This document shows, piece after piece, positions 11,877-25,250 of a DNA stretch of 64,000 bases. The translations under genes were made by a program, and so were the position numbers. Each line of letters begins with the position of its first letter. Positions within the stretch are counted from its first letter, which is position 1. Source of the stretch: Clarkia xantiana subsp. parviflora (Eukaryota; Streptophyta; Magnoliopsida; Myrtales; Onagraceae); NCBI GenBank assembly GCA_036873135.1, contig JAPTYO010000008.1:39254819-39318818 (forward strand), in the 5' to 3' direction. The notes beneath the pieces were generated by a model that searched no databases, had not been told where the DNA came from, and saw only the letters and a program-made list of their open reading frames with translations.

Positions 11877-12991
11877 GAATGGGAGGGTGCTCGTTAATCT
11901 ATACGGTTATGCAATAGTATAAACATCTCAGTCTTCAGTCTTCGTCTCCGAATAGTTCATACGTGGCTTGTCGTGCGACCGGCGGATACGACGGGCATCG
12001 TGCTACTCATCTGTTAGGAGTATTGTAGCGCCCGCAGAACGTTGATTCCCTTTCATGAACCAAACTTACTTGAAATAAAACATGTACCACACTGTATCCT
12101 TGGTCAACTGTTAATTCTCCAATTGCCCAGTTTTCCACAAAGGAATACTTCTCCAGGGCATCCGTACAAGTGTTCACAACCTTCAACTAATATCCGGTTG
12201 GCGGCCACCTAGTGAACACGAGAGTCGGTGAATTAAATGTGAACTTGACCATCCCCATCGCTTATACCCTTAGTCTGACTCAACCGGTTTCCAAGACGTG
12301 GTCACTTGGCTGTTTTCTTTGGCACTACGCTCGTACGCCGGGAAGCGAGCATTGAGCCAGACCTTAGGTATAAGTTCTGAGTCCGTGAGGATACTTTGGA
12401 TGCCTCTTCATAAGGAATCCTGGATCAATCACACACTCAAGGTGAAGAAGTATGCGCCCTCTGAATCACAAGGATTCTAGCTAGCACAACCGAGCATGAC
12501 CCCGTGGTCTTACGTGGCACGCGCAGTATGAAGCACGCGTCGTTAGCACACCTGGTAAAGCTAGGGATGATATATTTCAATAATGCTATCAAATAATCTC
12601 TCATCTGGCCTTGGATGTGATATATAGTGATGGACAAAGTCCAACTCGGCGATTTACAAAACGAAGATTAAGTCATGCTGTTAAGCGTGACAATGTTATC
12701 GTTTTGTTTAATCAGGTTTATCCCCCTGATTCTTAGCCAATCTTGTTATGGTAGAGGTCCCTCTCTCCTTACAAGATGACCGTGCTTGTGTGACGAGGCA
12801 AGGTTCACATTCGACATAATTTTGGTGGAAGAATTTTTCTTCTTCCTACGACCTAGTTTATAGACCGTAAAATTCGATGTTGTTAATCATTATGACGTCG
12901 ATAAATCATAAACTCAAATTGCAATTCTTTTATTCAATTGAAATATCATTTCAAATGTCAAAACGTTATCACTTTTTACAAGTTACACAAT
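11877..12991 (-). other. Conserved 3' non-coding region of element A
   Basis: About 1.1 kb lies between the end of RNase H and the polypurine tract. The same region is recognisable in element F at 50192-51283. I see no sense-strand protein here. An antisense open stretch around 12298-12480 resembles one in F but is frameshifted. Confidence 0.6.
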
Positions 12992-15900
12992 TTAAGCCCT
13001 ACGTAATCCAAGCAGTTTTACGTGCTTTTCAAAAATCTCCCTACGTAACGGCTTAGTTAAAGGGTCTGCGACCATATTGTCTGTAGGCAAGTATTCTAAA
13101 GCGATTATGTTGTCTTCCAGAACAGATTTAGCATAATTGTATTTCACATCAATGTGCTTTGTCCTACTATGGTACTTTGGATTCTTAACTGCCGCAATGG
13201 CCGCCTGACTGTCGGAGTACACCTTCACAGGTTTACTCTTCTTGTCGGTGCCAATTAATGCAGTATGAAGCCTTTTCAGCTAGACCGCTTCTTGTGCATT
13301 TTTGGAGAGGGCAACGAATTCCGATTCCATAGTGGAATGCGCGACACACGATTGCTTCTTGCTTACCCATGATATGGCAGCATTAGCAAGGAGGAAAACT
13401 CCTCCTGTGGTGGACTTACGATCATTCGGATCGCCACCGTGGTCGGCGTCACTATAACCGGTCAATTCGAGCCGATCGACCTCATAGCACAGAACGTAGT
13501 CCGCAATACCTTTAAGATATCTGATAATTCGTTTACGACCTTTAGATGTTGATAACTAGGATCTGAATGGAATCTTGCTACTAGGCCCGCAGCGTAACAG
13601 GTATGGCCGAGTACAGAGCATGGCGTACATTAGACTCCCTACCATGCTCAGATACTCTGCATTCTTAATCTGTTCACGCTCCTGCTGGTTTTTCGGGCCA
13701 TCACGCTTCAATAGCGCGCACCCGAACACAACCGGTGTATCCACGGGATTAGCATCCAACATTCTGAATCTTTTCAACAGTTTGTTGGTATATGATTCCT
13801 GAGATAGACATAATCTCCGGATGGCACGATCTCGAGCAATTTTGATGCCTAAGATGTACGTGGCCTCTCCCATGTCTTTCATCTTGAATGCTGATGCTAA
13901 CCAGGACTTTGATTTATTCATAAAACTCACGTCGTTCGCAGCAATGAGTATGTCATCCACGTATAGTGTTATGATGATATACTTAGACCCGGAGGTCTTG
14001 GTGTATACACAGGGATCCTCGTGAAGATTCACGAATCCGTATCCGACGATTTCCTCGTGGAATCTGCGATACCATTGCCGAGACGATTGTTTAAGGCCAT
14101 ATATAGATCTTTGGAGTTTGCAAACTTTACGTTCTTTGCTAGGAGTAATGAAACCCTCTGGCTGCTCCATATAGATCTCTTCCTCCAGGTTTCCATGGAG
14201 GAATGCGGTCTTAATATCCATTTGATGTAGCTCTAGATCAAGACTAGCAACTAGGGCAAGGATGGCCCTTACTGTGGTGTAACGCACAGTTGGTGAGTAT
14301 GTTTCATTAAATTCCACCCCGTGGATTTGGGTATATCCTTTCGCAACTAGTCGAGCTTTGTATCGCTCGACTTCTCCATCAGCAGTGAGTTTGAGTTTCA
14401 ATACCCACTTAGCTCCTATTGCTCTACGGTTCGCATGCAAATCAACTAATGACCAAACCGAATTAGATTTCATTGAGGCGATTTCATCTTCCATTGCTTT
14501 TCTCCATTCCTTTGCTTGAGGTCCTTCCATCGCTTGTTTAACCGTTACTGTTCATCAACAGATGTGAGAGTGAATATTTCGCCTCTCTCAATGGGATACC
14601 GTTTAGGGGAAGTATATTGCCTTTGACTGCGTCTAGGCTCACCTATCCCATTTTGAGTTGACCCATACTCCCACTTGGAATAATGCTTCTTATCGGGGCA
14701 CTACTCCCACTGGGAATGTTGGCGTTACTAGAACTTTGAGCAACAACTTTCCTAGGACGACCCCTTCGTCTCGGAATTTCACCTCCGAGATTAGTTCTTT
14801 GATTGCTAGGATCTGGAACTGGAGCGATCATCCCACTCCCACTTGAAATAATGGGAATTGATGGTAGTTGTGTGTTATGAATGTCAGGTTCTACTTGATT
14901 CACATTCCCAGCAATAGTGATTTGTGTTAGGGGGAGTGAGCCCTCCCACTGGATTTATAATGGGGATATCGTCCTCATTAACCGAATCACTTGTTGCTGT
15001 GCCAAATCTCCCACTCGAATAAAGTGGGACCTGAGAATTATCATCATCATGTTCTAGTTCGGTCAGACTTAATCTGTTTTTATCTCTTGAAGCGATGGAA
15101 ATTCGTCCTCAAAAAAAGTGACGTCTCTGGATTCATGTCCGTACACACTACCGTTTTCTTGAGTTGACACAAATACATAACCTTTTGTGTTGTTGGAGTA
15201 TCTTATAAAGATGCTCTTAAGTCCTTTGGTGCCTAACTTGCCAAATCGGCTGTCAGTTGTATGTGTGTAAGCTGCGCACCCCCAAGGTCTCAGCCTAGTA
15301 AGATTTAAATCTCTACCAGTCCAGAGCTCATACGGTGCTGTGTTGACTGCTTTTGATGAGACAAGGTTTACTCATGAGTGGCAGCAAGCAATGCGTCTCC
15401 CCAATAATAAATTGGTAATTGTGCTTGTGACATCATGGTTCTCACCATGTCTAGGAGAGTCTGATTACGACGTTCAGCCACACCAATCTGCTGTGGTGTG
15501 TTGGGGATCGTCGTTTGACGGGCGATCCCACTTTCTTTGCATAACTTATCAAACTCATTAGAGAGATATTCTTCACCTCTATCGGTGCGAAGGATTTTCA
15601 CCTTCCGCTCCTGTTGATTCTCCACGAGCTTCAGAAAGCTTTTAAAGCAATTTATAGCTTCAGATTTGCGAGTAATCAAATGAGTAAACCCAATTCGGGT
15701 GTAGTCATCAATGAAAGTTACGGAGTATCGCTTTCCATTCCTAGCAGTTACGTTCATTGGTCCACAAACATCGGAATGGATTATTTGCAATGGAAATTCT
15801 TCTCGTTTTGCTTCACCGAATGGCTTGCGGGTGGACTTTCCAGCCAGACAATCATGGCATGTGTGTTTGACCACACTGTTTGTTCCGGGCAAAAGCCCTC

Positions 15901-16507
15901 GTCGAGCCAACGACTGAACTCTGTCATAGCCTATCTATCCAAGTCGCGAATGCCATCCGGTTGCGTCAGTTTCTACTTCTTTGGAAGACATTGCATACAA
16001 GCGATATGAATTTACATTGCCATGTAGATCCATGATAAACAAACCATTATAAGAAAAGGCATATCCTAATAAAGTATCCCCTTTATTTATACGAACAAAG
16101 GATCTCTCAAATGAAAAAATAAAGTTTTTATCCATAAGAGCATAAACAGAAACAACGTTCCTACGGATTCTAGGAGCGAAAAAGACATTATCTAGAAGTA
16201 AGAATTTGCCATTGCCCATTGGCAATTCGCAAGTCCCTATCCCTATGACTTCAACTTGTGAGTTGTCGCCAATGTATATCCTTTTAGAATCCTTCGTCAA
16301 TCGTCTAAACTTGGCAAACAGTTCTCGATTGTTGGCTATGTGGTCTGTTGCACCTGAATCAAGAATCCAAGATGGATATGAGTCAGTTAACATGACAGTT
16401 GAGGAAACTAAAGCTTCCTCTACATAACCAAATTCGCATACCTTTTCAGGATGCGATTTGCTGGAACCTGCACCATTGTTTATCGGCGTGGGCTGGAGTT
16501 CCCGCAA
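12992..16507 (-). pseudogene. Copia pol remnant of element A (protease, integrase, RT, RNase H)
   Basis: Read on the minus strand: protease at 16507-15935 (SWILDSGATDHIANN, then FFAPRIRRNVVSVYALM) and the pre-integrase region ATGWHSRLG, followed by an in-frame TAG. Integrase is at 15910-15368 (HSDVCGPMN, DDYTRIGFTH, RTDRGEEY, AERRNQTLLDM). RT is at 14530-13556 (WVLKLKLTADGEVERYKARL, KTAFLHGN, LYVDDILIAAND). RNase H is at 13465-12992 (YSDADHGGDPNDRKSTTGG, a TAG after KNAQEAV, then SDSQAAIAAVKNPKYHSRTK and DPLTKPLRREIFEKHVKLLG). The order PR-INT-RT-RNaseH is diagnostic of Ty1/copia. Multiple stops and shifts make it non-functional. Confidence 0.9.
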
Positions 16508-16685
16508 ACTATCTCAGATTTTAATCTGGGACTGCCTTGTTTAGGTGAAGTCAACGTTTTACCGTCGACTGCCTGTTGTTTCTTTCATTTGTTCCTGAAT
16601 TTCCTTTTCTTGCGTCCAGCTTGTCCTGTGGATTTCGGTTCCTTCGATACCGATTTTAATCGAGCCTGTTCCATCTCGACTATTT

Positions 16686-17225
16686 TCAGGACAGATGCAA
16701 TATCAAGTACGAAATGCTAACAGTCAATATGGCCTTGGTTGCTCTCCAAGACTTCGGGATGATCCCTATTATGGCCTGAATTTTATCCCATTCAGCCATC
16801 TGACTGTCATCTTCCAATGGCTTGAATAGGCGAAGGAGGTCGTATACTTTTTCAAGTACACTCTTACTGTTGTTGTTCAGACAGTTTTCTAATGTTGGTA
16901 TAAGTGGGTGCAGTTCAACTGCCATGCCACTTCCATATTTCAGAAAGAGGGCATCCCAGATGTTCTTTGTCGTCAGATCATCCTTATAGCGGACATAGAA
17001 ATCTTCTGACATTTCCGACAGTATCAGCTCTTTTTCTTTCTTGTCATCTTGCTCCCACTTAAAGTGGGCAAATGCCAGATCTTTGGTGAGTCCGACATTT
17101 GGGTAATTCATGGTTATTTGTATGTGGTCACACAAACCTTGTGCTTCCAAAATCGTAATGACGCATTTGCTCCATGAGTCATAATTCGTCTCAACTAATA
17201 GCTCAGATTCACATGATAATGCCAT
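16686..17225 (-). pseudogene. Copia gag of element A
   Basis: It starts MALSCESELLVETNYDSWSK, the usual UBN2/DUF4219-type opening in which a conserved Trp follows the start. It continues with IWDALFLKYGSG and VYDLLRLFKPLEDDSQMAEW. The frame is lost near 16686 before a zinc knuckle is seen; basic sequence (KKRKFRN in another frame) follows. The ATG at 17225 follows the long leader. Confidence 0.75.
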
Positions 17226-18555
17226 CTATTCATCGATAACAACACTGGGTTGGGAAGATAACAACATTTTGACAGAATTGCATACATCGGATTATCTATT
17301 ATGATGGAATACGACGAATAGTGATTCTTCAGTCATTAAACCAAACCAACCTTCAGTAAACCGTGGAAGGGGGTGTCGTGAAAGAATTCACACTATTGTC
17401 GTTTTCAATCTAATAGATCAGTCTTTTGAAAACGGTTATTCTATTACAAATTACCGGAAAGGGAATTTTCAAATAAGCATACCTGATCTTGGCTTTCCCA
17501 AGGCCCTTATGATTTTGTAAAATTATCCGATAATTTACGCATGCATATTTATAATTATACTACATCTAGTAAATCATCATACCATGCCATAAATATCGAA
17601 CACAACATGCTTACGCGTCATGCGTCTAATGTTCCTAGCATATATAATTCTACGTAAAGTAAATTATCACATGCGTTCTATCATGAACATTATAGCATAC
17701 GCGTCAAAACATGCAACATCTGCACACATCATGCATAATTGGCGACTGAAATATTCGGTTTTATAAAACGCTTTGAAAATATTAGGGGCTGTTCTGCAAT
17801 TCATGCTTACAATCAATCATGCGAATTTCTAGACATGGATTCTAGGCACTTTCAATCAGCATATCATGTCTATCCTATTGCGCAAACCATACATTTAAAT
17901 CCCAGAGCTCAATGCTCGCAATATAATATACAGGTAGCTTGACTAAAGTCAAGACGACAGTTCTAATTATATCAAAATATATGATGCAGAAAGTAAACAA
18001 TTGCAAATCAACCCACTAATTTAATCCAGTCAAAAAAACATGCAAGTCTGAGATCCATCCCCATAATCGAAACCAAGCATTAGGGTTTTGACTGAAATCG
18101 TGTATTAAACACAAACCCTACGAGCACTGTTTAGGCTAATTTTAAAGTTCGAAAACATTTTGGATTTAAAATTTAACATCCTATTTTATTGAACAATTTA
18201 AAATTTCCGAGAATTTTAAAGAGGTTCGGTCCAAATTTTAAAATCCGGTTCAACTCAATCTAATTTTTTTAAAATTCCGGTTTGGTCCGGAACTGTTCTA
18301 TAAAATAAGATAGTGGTTCGGTTTATCACTCAAAACCGGTTAGGTTAGGTTCAATTTAGTTACTATGGTCCGACCCGACCCGATTAAGAAAACCCGGATA
18401 GGTTTATCTCGATTCGGTTTAGCAATTGGACCGGCCCATGAACCCTAGGGTTGGGCCGAAATAATTCTATAGGCTAAGTAGGGTTTTAAAATCCACCATA
18501 GAACTTAACTTAGCCATCAAGAATTATTAATTATATAAAATAATTTCCAATAATG

Positions 18556-18600
<45 letters not shown>

Positions 18601-19353
18601 TCAGCATATGTATATATATATATATATAAATATTTTCAACATTCTATCTTTAAGATATAAACCAATCAACAATATAAATATATATATTAATATATTTTCA
18701 ACCGAATTATATATATATATATATATATATAAAATATTGTCGAATATATCTTTTAGGGATTAAAATATGTAGACAATATATCTTCTTAATTGTTTATAGT
18801 AACTAAATCTATCAATATATATATTAACCCTATTTTAATCCATATATATATTGATAGTTAATATCTTTTACAATATTATATTAGAACCTATCTTTATTTC
18901 AAACTTCTAGATATAGTTACCTATTAATAAAATTTAAAAATGACAACCTATATCTATTATAGATTGTGCCGAATTTTTAATTGCTTTGTGGCCAAGAAAA
19001 TTAAAAAATTTACCTAAAACACCCCTAGGAATTTTCGGCACTAACAAGAAAATTGGAAAAGTTGTCAAATTTTAAGATCAAACTCTAACTTGATCATGAA
19101 TCCAAAACATGTTCTTGATAAAACTCATGGTGTTCTTGAAGATCATGAACATCAAACTTTAATTGATCATGAAAAATTCGGTTTTGATCTAGAAAAACAT
19201 GTAAATTTGAAAATTTTAAGTTTTTAAAGATCAAACACATGAAATCTACTTAAAAATTTTGGATTCTTCATGGTGTTCATGAACATCAAAAATTCGGTTT
19301 TTATGAACATCAAGAACATCAGTTTATCAAAATTTTAAGAACTCCTAACACAA
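17226..19353 (-). other. Long untranslated leader of element A
   Basis: About 2.1 kb between the PBS and the gag start, AT-rich and with no coding signal I can support. It contains TA microsatellites at about 18559-18595, 18609-18628 and 18708-18730. Confidence 0.65.
18559..18595. repeat. TA microsatellite
   Basis: An uninterrupted TA run of about 18 units, with two shorter runs downstream at 18609-18628 and 18708-18730. Confidence 0.9.
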
Positions 19354-19365
19354 GCTCCGATACCA
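19354..19365 (-). other. Primer-binding site of element A
   Basis: Minus strand TGGTATCGGAGC, tRNA-Met type, one base from the LTR, with the same one-base gap as in element F. Confidence 0.9.
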
Positions 19366-19366
19366 C

Positions 19367-19832
19367 TGTTGGATTACGGGGACGTAATACTACGGAATGC
19401 TAAACGCGTACTAGCAAGAAATCTAATCTACGCAGCGGAATTAGTACACATACCTTTTAGCTTTCCTGCCCAAGAACGATGTGGAGGGAGTTCTGATCCT
19501 CCGGTCGGAACCACGTGCAAGTTCTTCGTTAGAATAAGTCTCATGCGATGTAGCTCCACAACAAGACCTCTGATCGATTCTTCAACGGAGATGGAACCCC
19601 AGACCAGATGTGATGGTGCCGAAAATTTAACTAAGGGAAACAAGTTTTCTCAATGGACATCCTTGTTATTATGAATGAGAGTTCATATACCCTTAGCAGA
19701 CACCCCTATATATAGTATTGGTGGAGTTGCCAAAAGGAAACTCCAACCAATGTGGTATAAAGTGGGCGGCCGAATTATGCATGTTAAGGGTGAGGCCCAT
19801 TTTGGGCCTCCCTTGTCAATTACTAATTGGCC
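19367..19832 (-). repeat. 5' LTR of copia element A, truncated
   Basis: It matches the 3' LTR 11299-11862 from the terminus inward. The match stops at 19832, where CACTACAAAAAAACAGG begins, so about 100 bases of U3 were lost or displaced by the CACTA element. Confidence 0.88.
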
Positions 19833-22800
19833 CACTACAAAAAAACAGGTCCACAGCAGCGACCAAAAGTTGCTACTAAAGCTCTAAATGTCGCTGCTAA
19901 AACTTTAGCAGCGGTAAATACCTCGTTGTTAATAGTCTCGTAGCTAAAAGTATTAGCAACTAAAAACGACCGCTACTATTTATTTGCCGCTGCTGTTTCC
20001 ACCACATGACTGACTATTTTAGCAGCAACCTTTGCCGCTACTAATAAATGTTTTCACCAGCGGTAGAATCTTGTTGGTAAATAAGCATTTTAGTGTCAAA
20101 ATTATCACTATTTTCATCTCACGAATAGTATTTTAGCAACAACTGCATGTCGCAACTAATAGATATTTTCAGCAGCCATTGTTGGTAAATTATACATTTA
20201 GCAGCAGAGTATTACCGATGCTAAACAACATCTTTTGTAGCAGAAAAACCTCGTTGGTAAATGAGGTTTTCAGTACCGAAAAAGCTTTGTTTCTGAATTA
20301 AACATATAGCAACGACTTATTGTCGTCTCTATACTATTTTTTTAGCAGTGAATTTTAGGTTTACGAATTGTTTTTTTTTTTTTTTTGCATCTGCCTATTT
20401 TGCAACTATAACCTACTTTTTGTAAAAACAATATTTCGTTACTAAAACTGATTTTGTGTCAATATTTTAGGAATACAAATATGTTCTTGTAGTAGACTAT
20501 TTTATTATTATAACCTATTTTTATGTACAACAACCATTTCTTCAAACTACCATTAGTGATATATAGAATGAAATTAAGGGAATGCCAATAATCAAACAAA
20601 ACTTTATATAATAAAGTCATAAGCATGTCCACCAAGCATAGTAACAAAATATGCATGCTTTACACAAAAATTAACATCTTAGCCGCATACATTAAAAGAG
20701 ATGTCCGACCCATAATTAATAATAAACTAAGATACATGCACTGCAAAAATTAAAAACCCTAGATTTGGCAGATCCAACTTGCTTCCAACAAATAGCTTCC
20801 AACACCGTCTTCAAGCATTCAGATCTACGTTAAAAATGTATAATAGAAATGAACATAGTGATAAGAGTAATATAGAAATTAAAGACATTTTAAAATTTTA
20901 CATACCTTGTGTTTCTGAGTCATCAAACATAGGACAACCAGATGCAATCATCATTCTTTTCATTTGGGATTATCCTTCTGAAAGTTTACCATATCAGCTA
21001 GCATATTTGCTATCTTTCTTTCAGATTCCTCAGCCCTTTGAGCACTTGCCTCAGCTCGCATCCTAAATTCATTTGTTTCAGCTCTTGCTCTATCAACTTC
21101 TTCTCTTGCAATACGTAACTGCTCACTCTGAAAGTTTCGTGCAAATTTTGAAACACGGTTTCTCCTCTTTTCAGGAGCTCTAACTTTCTCATATATAGCA
21201 TCTATGTCAATTGGAGAATCATCATCTTCAGCTTCCTTGATTTACTTCATCTTCAACATCATCCTACATTTATCAAGAGGATAATTTCTATGAAGCAGAC
21301 AATTTTCCAACATAGTACAAAATTAAAGTAATGCATTATTACCATTATACTTTTGGACTTTGGATCTGAAGGTTTCCTATTTTTGTCAATATGAACTCTT
21401 TTGAACATGTGGTAATCTCCAGGATGTTTTCCACCATTTTTGTCAATCTAGAATGAATAATAATAAATTAATCAAGCTCTTATCAACATTTATAGGCTGA
21501 AAACAGAACATTACCTATTTTTTTCTCTATCTTTGCAAAGCTTGATGTTCCAGCTATATGACACATCACTTGTTTCCCCCTATTTGCTTTGTTTCTCTCA
21601 CACAAGGCCTACACAAATAACAATACATTCAGTTACTATACTAAAACTGAAATATCACAACACCAAAAAAACCAAATATCAATCTACAAAAGAAATACTG
21701 TATATATACTTAGAAAATGATAAGTAAAAAAAATACTTATTTACCTGATACTTTTCAGTGCTAAACAATGCAACAAGATATGCCCAATCTTCTTTAACAA
21801 CATCGGGTGGTAGATTTGCCAATTTCTGCTCATATGTGTCACATGTGTCAAAATATTTTCTTTTCATACTACTTCGGTAGCTTCTGTATTTATTCTTTAA
21901 AGATTCATCATAATAGTCTTGTGGTATTCATCTTGAGGAAAAATGAATTTCTCCTACATACACAACAATTTGTTAATATTATAACATAATATCATTGTAG
22001 AAAGTATACATAAAAGATGAATAGGAAAATGAGTAAAAAAAATTCACTTACACAGACACATAGATACATCTTCTCCTTGTAATCGATTGGCTTATCTGGT
22101 ATTTTGGTCCAATCTACCACATTCAATGGAACATTTGTCCGCTTGCGTACAATATTCCCAAGCCAATTAGCAAATACTGTAGCATTATAACCTGTCCAAT
22201 GGCATTAAACTCTAGTGTTTCCCTTTCATTTATGCCTATACCTTGCAACCGAATACATTTTGGCGGCAACGGATATTATACATATAAACATTAAGAAAAA
22301 GAATTAATTACATCCAAATAAGGTATCTATCTTATAATGTAAAATCATCAGTGGATACATATATACCTTCAGCTTGCTGCTCAGCTTCTTCATCCAAGTC
22401 AATTTCTTCATTTCCCACCATTGTCGGTGTGTTTGGGACAAGAGTTTCAGTATCAGATGATTCTGAATCTTCTGTAAAAAAAGACTATATTAGAATATGT
22501 TATGAGAGATAACAAATAATTGAACAAATAATTTAAAGGATTTAGATTGAGGTAGACCTTGAGATGTTTCTGAAATAGTGAATCGGCTTCCTTGAGGGGT
22601 TCTTGATGGTAGACCCCTACCACTGGTCTTGATGGTAGACCCCTAGCACTGGTCCCCTGATGGGTTTTTGGTGGTAGACCTTTGGCTCTGGTCCCTTGAG
22701 AAGTTTCTAAAGGATGACATGGTTGAACACGTTTCTGACTCATATTCCCTGATATTGAAATGCTACTTCGCTTTCGATTTCCTATCATCTTATATAAATA

Positions 22801-22900
22801 TGTATATGTGTTAACACAACCAACGTTTACTATCATGTATACAAATTCATAAGATAATCTTCAAAATGGCAAAACCTAGTTCAGTTGTCACAGACAACAA
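19833..22900 (-). mobile_element. CACTA (En/Spm) transposon, one end identified
   Basis: The end at 19833 reads CACTACAAAAAAACAGG, a canonical CACTA terminal inverted repeat. It is followed by a subterminal region (about 19850-20350) dense in words such as TTTAGCAGCGG and CGCTGCTAAA in both orientations. Further in lies a minus-strand Transposase_24 (Ptta/TNPA-like) gene. I did not find the opposite terminus (expected ...TTTTTGTAGTG), so the right limit given is only the start of the gene region. No TNPD-like transposase was recognised. Confidence 0.75.
20960..22788 (-). pseudogene. CACTA-encoded Transposase_24 (Ptta/En-Spm, TNPA-like) gene
   Basis: Minus strand, apparently spliced. The N-terminal exon starts MIGNRKRSSISISGNMSQKR and has repeats of the TSQG-R-KGLP type, with a shift in reading frame inside the repeats. 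Later exons give DWTKIPDKPIDYKEKMYLCV (about 22110-22045), RKYFDTCDTYEQKLANLPPD then VVKEDWAYLV (21867-21740), and ERNKANRGKQVMCHIAGTSS (about 21600-21540). The last part is a coiled coil (ARAETNEFRMRAEASAQ) ending NPK-stop at 20960. The EDW and NKANRGKQ...H..G motifs are the Transposase_24 signature. In Spm the related protein binds subterminal repeats. Exon borders are approximate. Confidence 0.72.
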
Positions 22901-24387
22901 CATAGAGTAAAACATGAATTTCATGTATGCGGTATGCCCTTCCTTTTTCAAGAATATATATGGGTATTACAACCACACATTCGTGGGTCTTCTCCTTCAA
23001 GACCATGGACAACAAAAAATTAAAACTTTTATACATGCATGGAGAAGAAGAACCCAACCCTAAAAAAATTTCCACTTTGTAAACCCTAGAAATGAAAAAT
23101 TGCAGGTATATCATGCAGTAGTTGGATACTTCACTGTAAAATTACCTTAGACTATTAAATTATAAGGAAAATATGTTATATACAAAAGCATACTGATTAT
23201 GAAAATCGAAGATTAGAGAACTAAGGTCAACAAGAAAAAGAAGAATTATCAAGGAACGAAGAATTACCTTCGTCAGCGAAACAAGGCCTAGGATTGATAA
23301 GATGAGGAAGAAGAACTAACAAGTGTGGAAGCTGGAGTGTAGTTTAGAGAGAAAAAAGAGGAAGACCTGATCTAGAGACACGTACGGAAGTTGAAGAGCC
23401 GATTCTAGAGGGTTCTTAATTAAATAATAATATCCTCTCTTGAGAAAGATATCATACATATTTTGGCCAATTTTAGTTTTCCCTCTTTTGTCAAATTCCA
23501 TTCCCTCCACTTCTGTTAAAATTTGGCAAAAAAAAAAAATTCTCTTAATTTTAATTTTGTCAATTTTTTTTTTTTAATTTAGTTCGTATAGTTAGGAAAA
23601 TATTAAATTCGTTACAAAAAAAATATTCAATTATGTTGATATTTTGCCAAACAAAGATAAAGTAGGTAACATTATTTTACTCTTGTTTCTTTAGTGTTAA
23701 AATGATTTTAAAAAAACTTAGTATTTTTTTTTAAAATCTTCATTTAGGTAAATTCGCTGAAGGAGAGCTGGAAAATTATAAAAGTAAAAGTAGTGAATAA
23801 AAATATATTTTAGGATAGAAGTCAGAATAACATTAATAGTATTTTTTTTAATGGATATATATATATATATATGTGCGTTTAGAGTAAAATAATAGTAATA
23901 GTAAGATATTTAATTAATATAAATCAAATTCTAGTTAAGAAATAACGGCAAATTTGTAAAATACTATTGTTAAAATATATATATATATGTGTGTGAACAA
24001 AGTTATTCATCATCTATTAAAAATGTTATCCATCATACGTTAAATTATTAAATAATAACAATAGTAATAATTTTTTTTATCTTATAATTAATAATTATAA
24101 TTTGGAAAAATAGAATACATGCCTTGTAAAGGAAGAATTTGACCGTACAACTTGTTTATAAAATATATAGTCTTTAATAACTACAAAATAAATGAAAAAT
24201 AGAAATATATTTAAATAAAAATATAAAAAGAATATACTTAAAATTGAGATTTCAAAACTGCTCAAATAAACTGAAAAAAAAATATTTTCATTAGAATCTT
24301 TTTTATTTAAGAGATATATAAATTAAATATTTTTTATATGTGAAAATTATTACCCATCATTAGTATTTTCAATTTATTGGATATATA
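22901..24387. other. AT-rich sequence, nothing recognised
   Basis: The first few hundred bases may be the 5' part of the CACTA gene. The rest is AT-rich with poly-A/T and TA runs (for example 23861-23872 and 23976-23987). I see no gene and no transposon terminus. Confidence 0.5.
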
Positions 24388-25133
24388 TCTATATATATAA
24401 TAAATCAAAAGGAAAGAGAAGAGATTAAACTGGAGTTGACACGTCATTAAGTTAGAGTGCACCACGTGGAATAAGGGAGTGCATATGTAGTTGCCACCTC
24501 AGCACAGAGATTAAGAGAAGAAATTTGTGTATGCCACGTCAGCAATGATCTTCACGCTTGATTCTCACGGATTTGGCTCTCCCTCTTCTAGCGCTTGGTT
24601 CTCACGGCTCGGCTCTCCCTCTTCTATTCCGCTATTCATCGAGGCTCTTCAGCTCTCTCTTCCGCGTTACCACTTCTTATCTTCCGCTATTGATCATCGG
24701 ATCTTTGCCTTTTCTCTTCCATTCTTCATCTTCTTACAATTGTTGACAAGTTGGAATTATATCAGACGCGGCTCTTCCTCTTCTTACAATTGTTGATTAA
24801 CTGAAATTACACAATTATTAGCAACAATTGAATGATGCCACACCCGCGATTGATCGAGTTTGCTAGGTTCGTGAATGCATCGCACAGTTTCTTCTTTATT
24901 TTTGAAGAATTTGGGTTTTGGATCACTCTCGATTGGCTTGGTGATTGCAGCTATATCGAACTTGCACTATAATTTTATGTCATTCACTAATTTCCAGAGA
25001 ATTATCAAATGATGGACACTTCACAATTGATAGAGCTTGATAGGTACGTAATGTTTACAAACCATCTGCCTAAGTTGTGTTTCCAACTGATGTATCTTTA
25101 AGTTATTTTTAGGATTAATCAAAGAAGCAAACT

Positions 25134-25250
25134 ATGATTATTGCTGGAGCTACTAACGGTGGAGTTGTTGTTTTAGCACTGTTGATTGGATACTTTGTGA
25201 TTGATGCTTCTCGAAGGCGCAAGCAGGGCAAGGAGTCAAGTGTGATCATC
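25134..25250 (+). pseudogene. Captured exon-like piece with a transmembrane segment
   Basis: It reads MIIAGATNGGVVVLALLIGY then FVIDASRRRKQGKESS: a Gly-rich lead, about 18 hydrophobic residues and a basic stop-transfer. This resembles the membrane-spanning exon of a receptor-like kinase, but the identity is a guess. A TTTTTAG acceptor-like site lies just upstream. Confidence 0.4.

Larger units (their letters stand above)
11299..19832 (-). mobile_element. Ty1/copia element A, degenerate
   Basis: A minus-oriented element: 5' LTR 19367-19832 (truncated by a CACTA transposon), PBS, a leader of about 2.1 kb, gag, pol, a 3' non-coding region of about 1.1 kb, PPT, and 3' LTR 11299-11862. It is related to element F in LTR ends, PBS and protein sequence but forms a separate subfamily with a different LTR body and TATA region. 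Coding is broken by several stops and frameshifts. Confidence 0.88.

Noticed and set aside
20484..20495. TTCTTGTAGTAG as the second end of the CACTA element
   Set aside because: It does not match the reverse complement of the CACTACAAAAAAACAGG end beyond a few bases, and the Transposase_24 gene would fall outside.
24527..24796. Ser/Leu-rich open frames at the start of the Helitron
   Set aside because: Low-complexity CTCTTC-type sequence open in two frames, without motifs.
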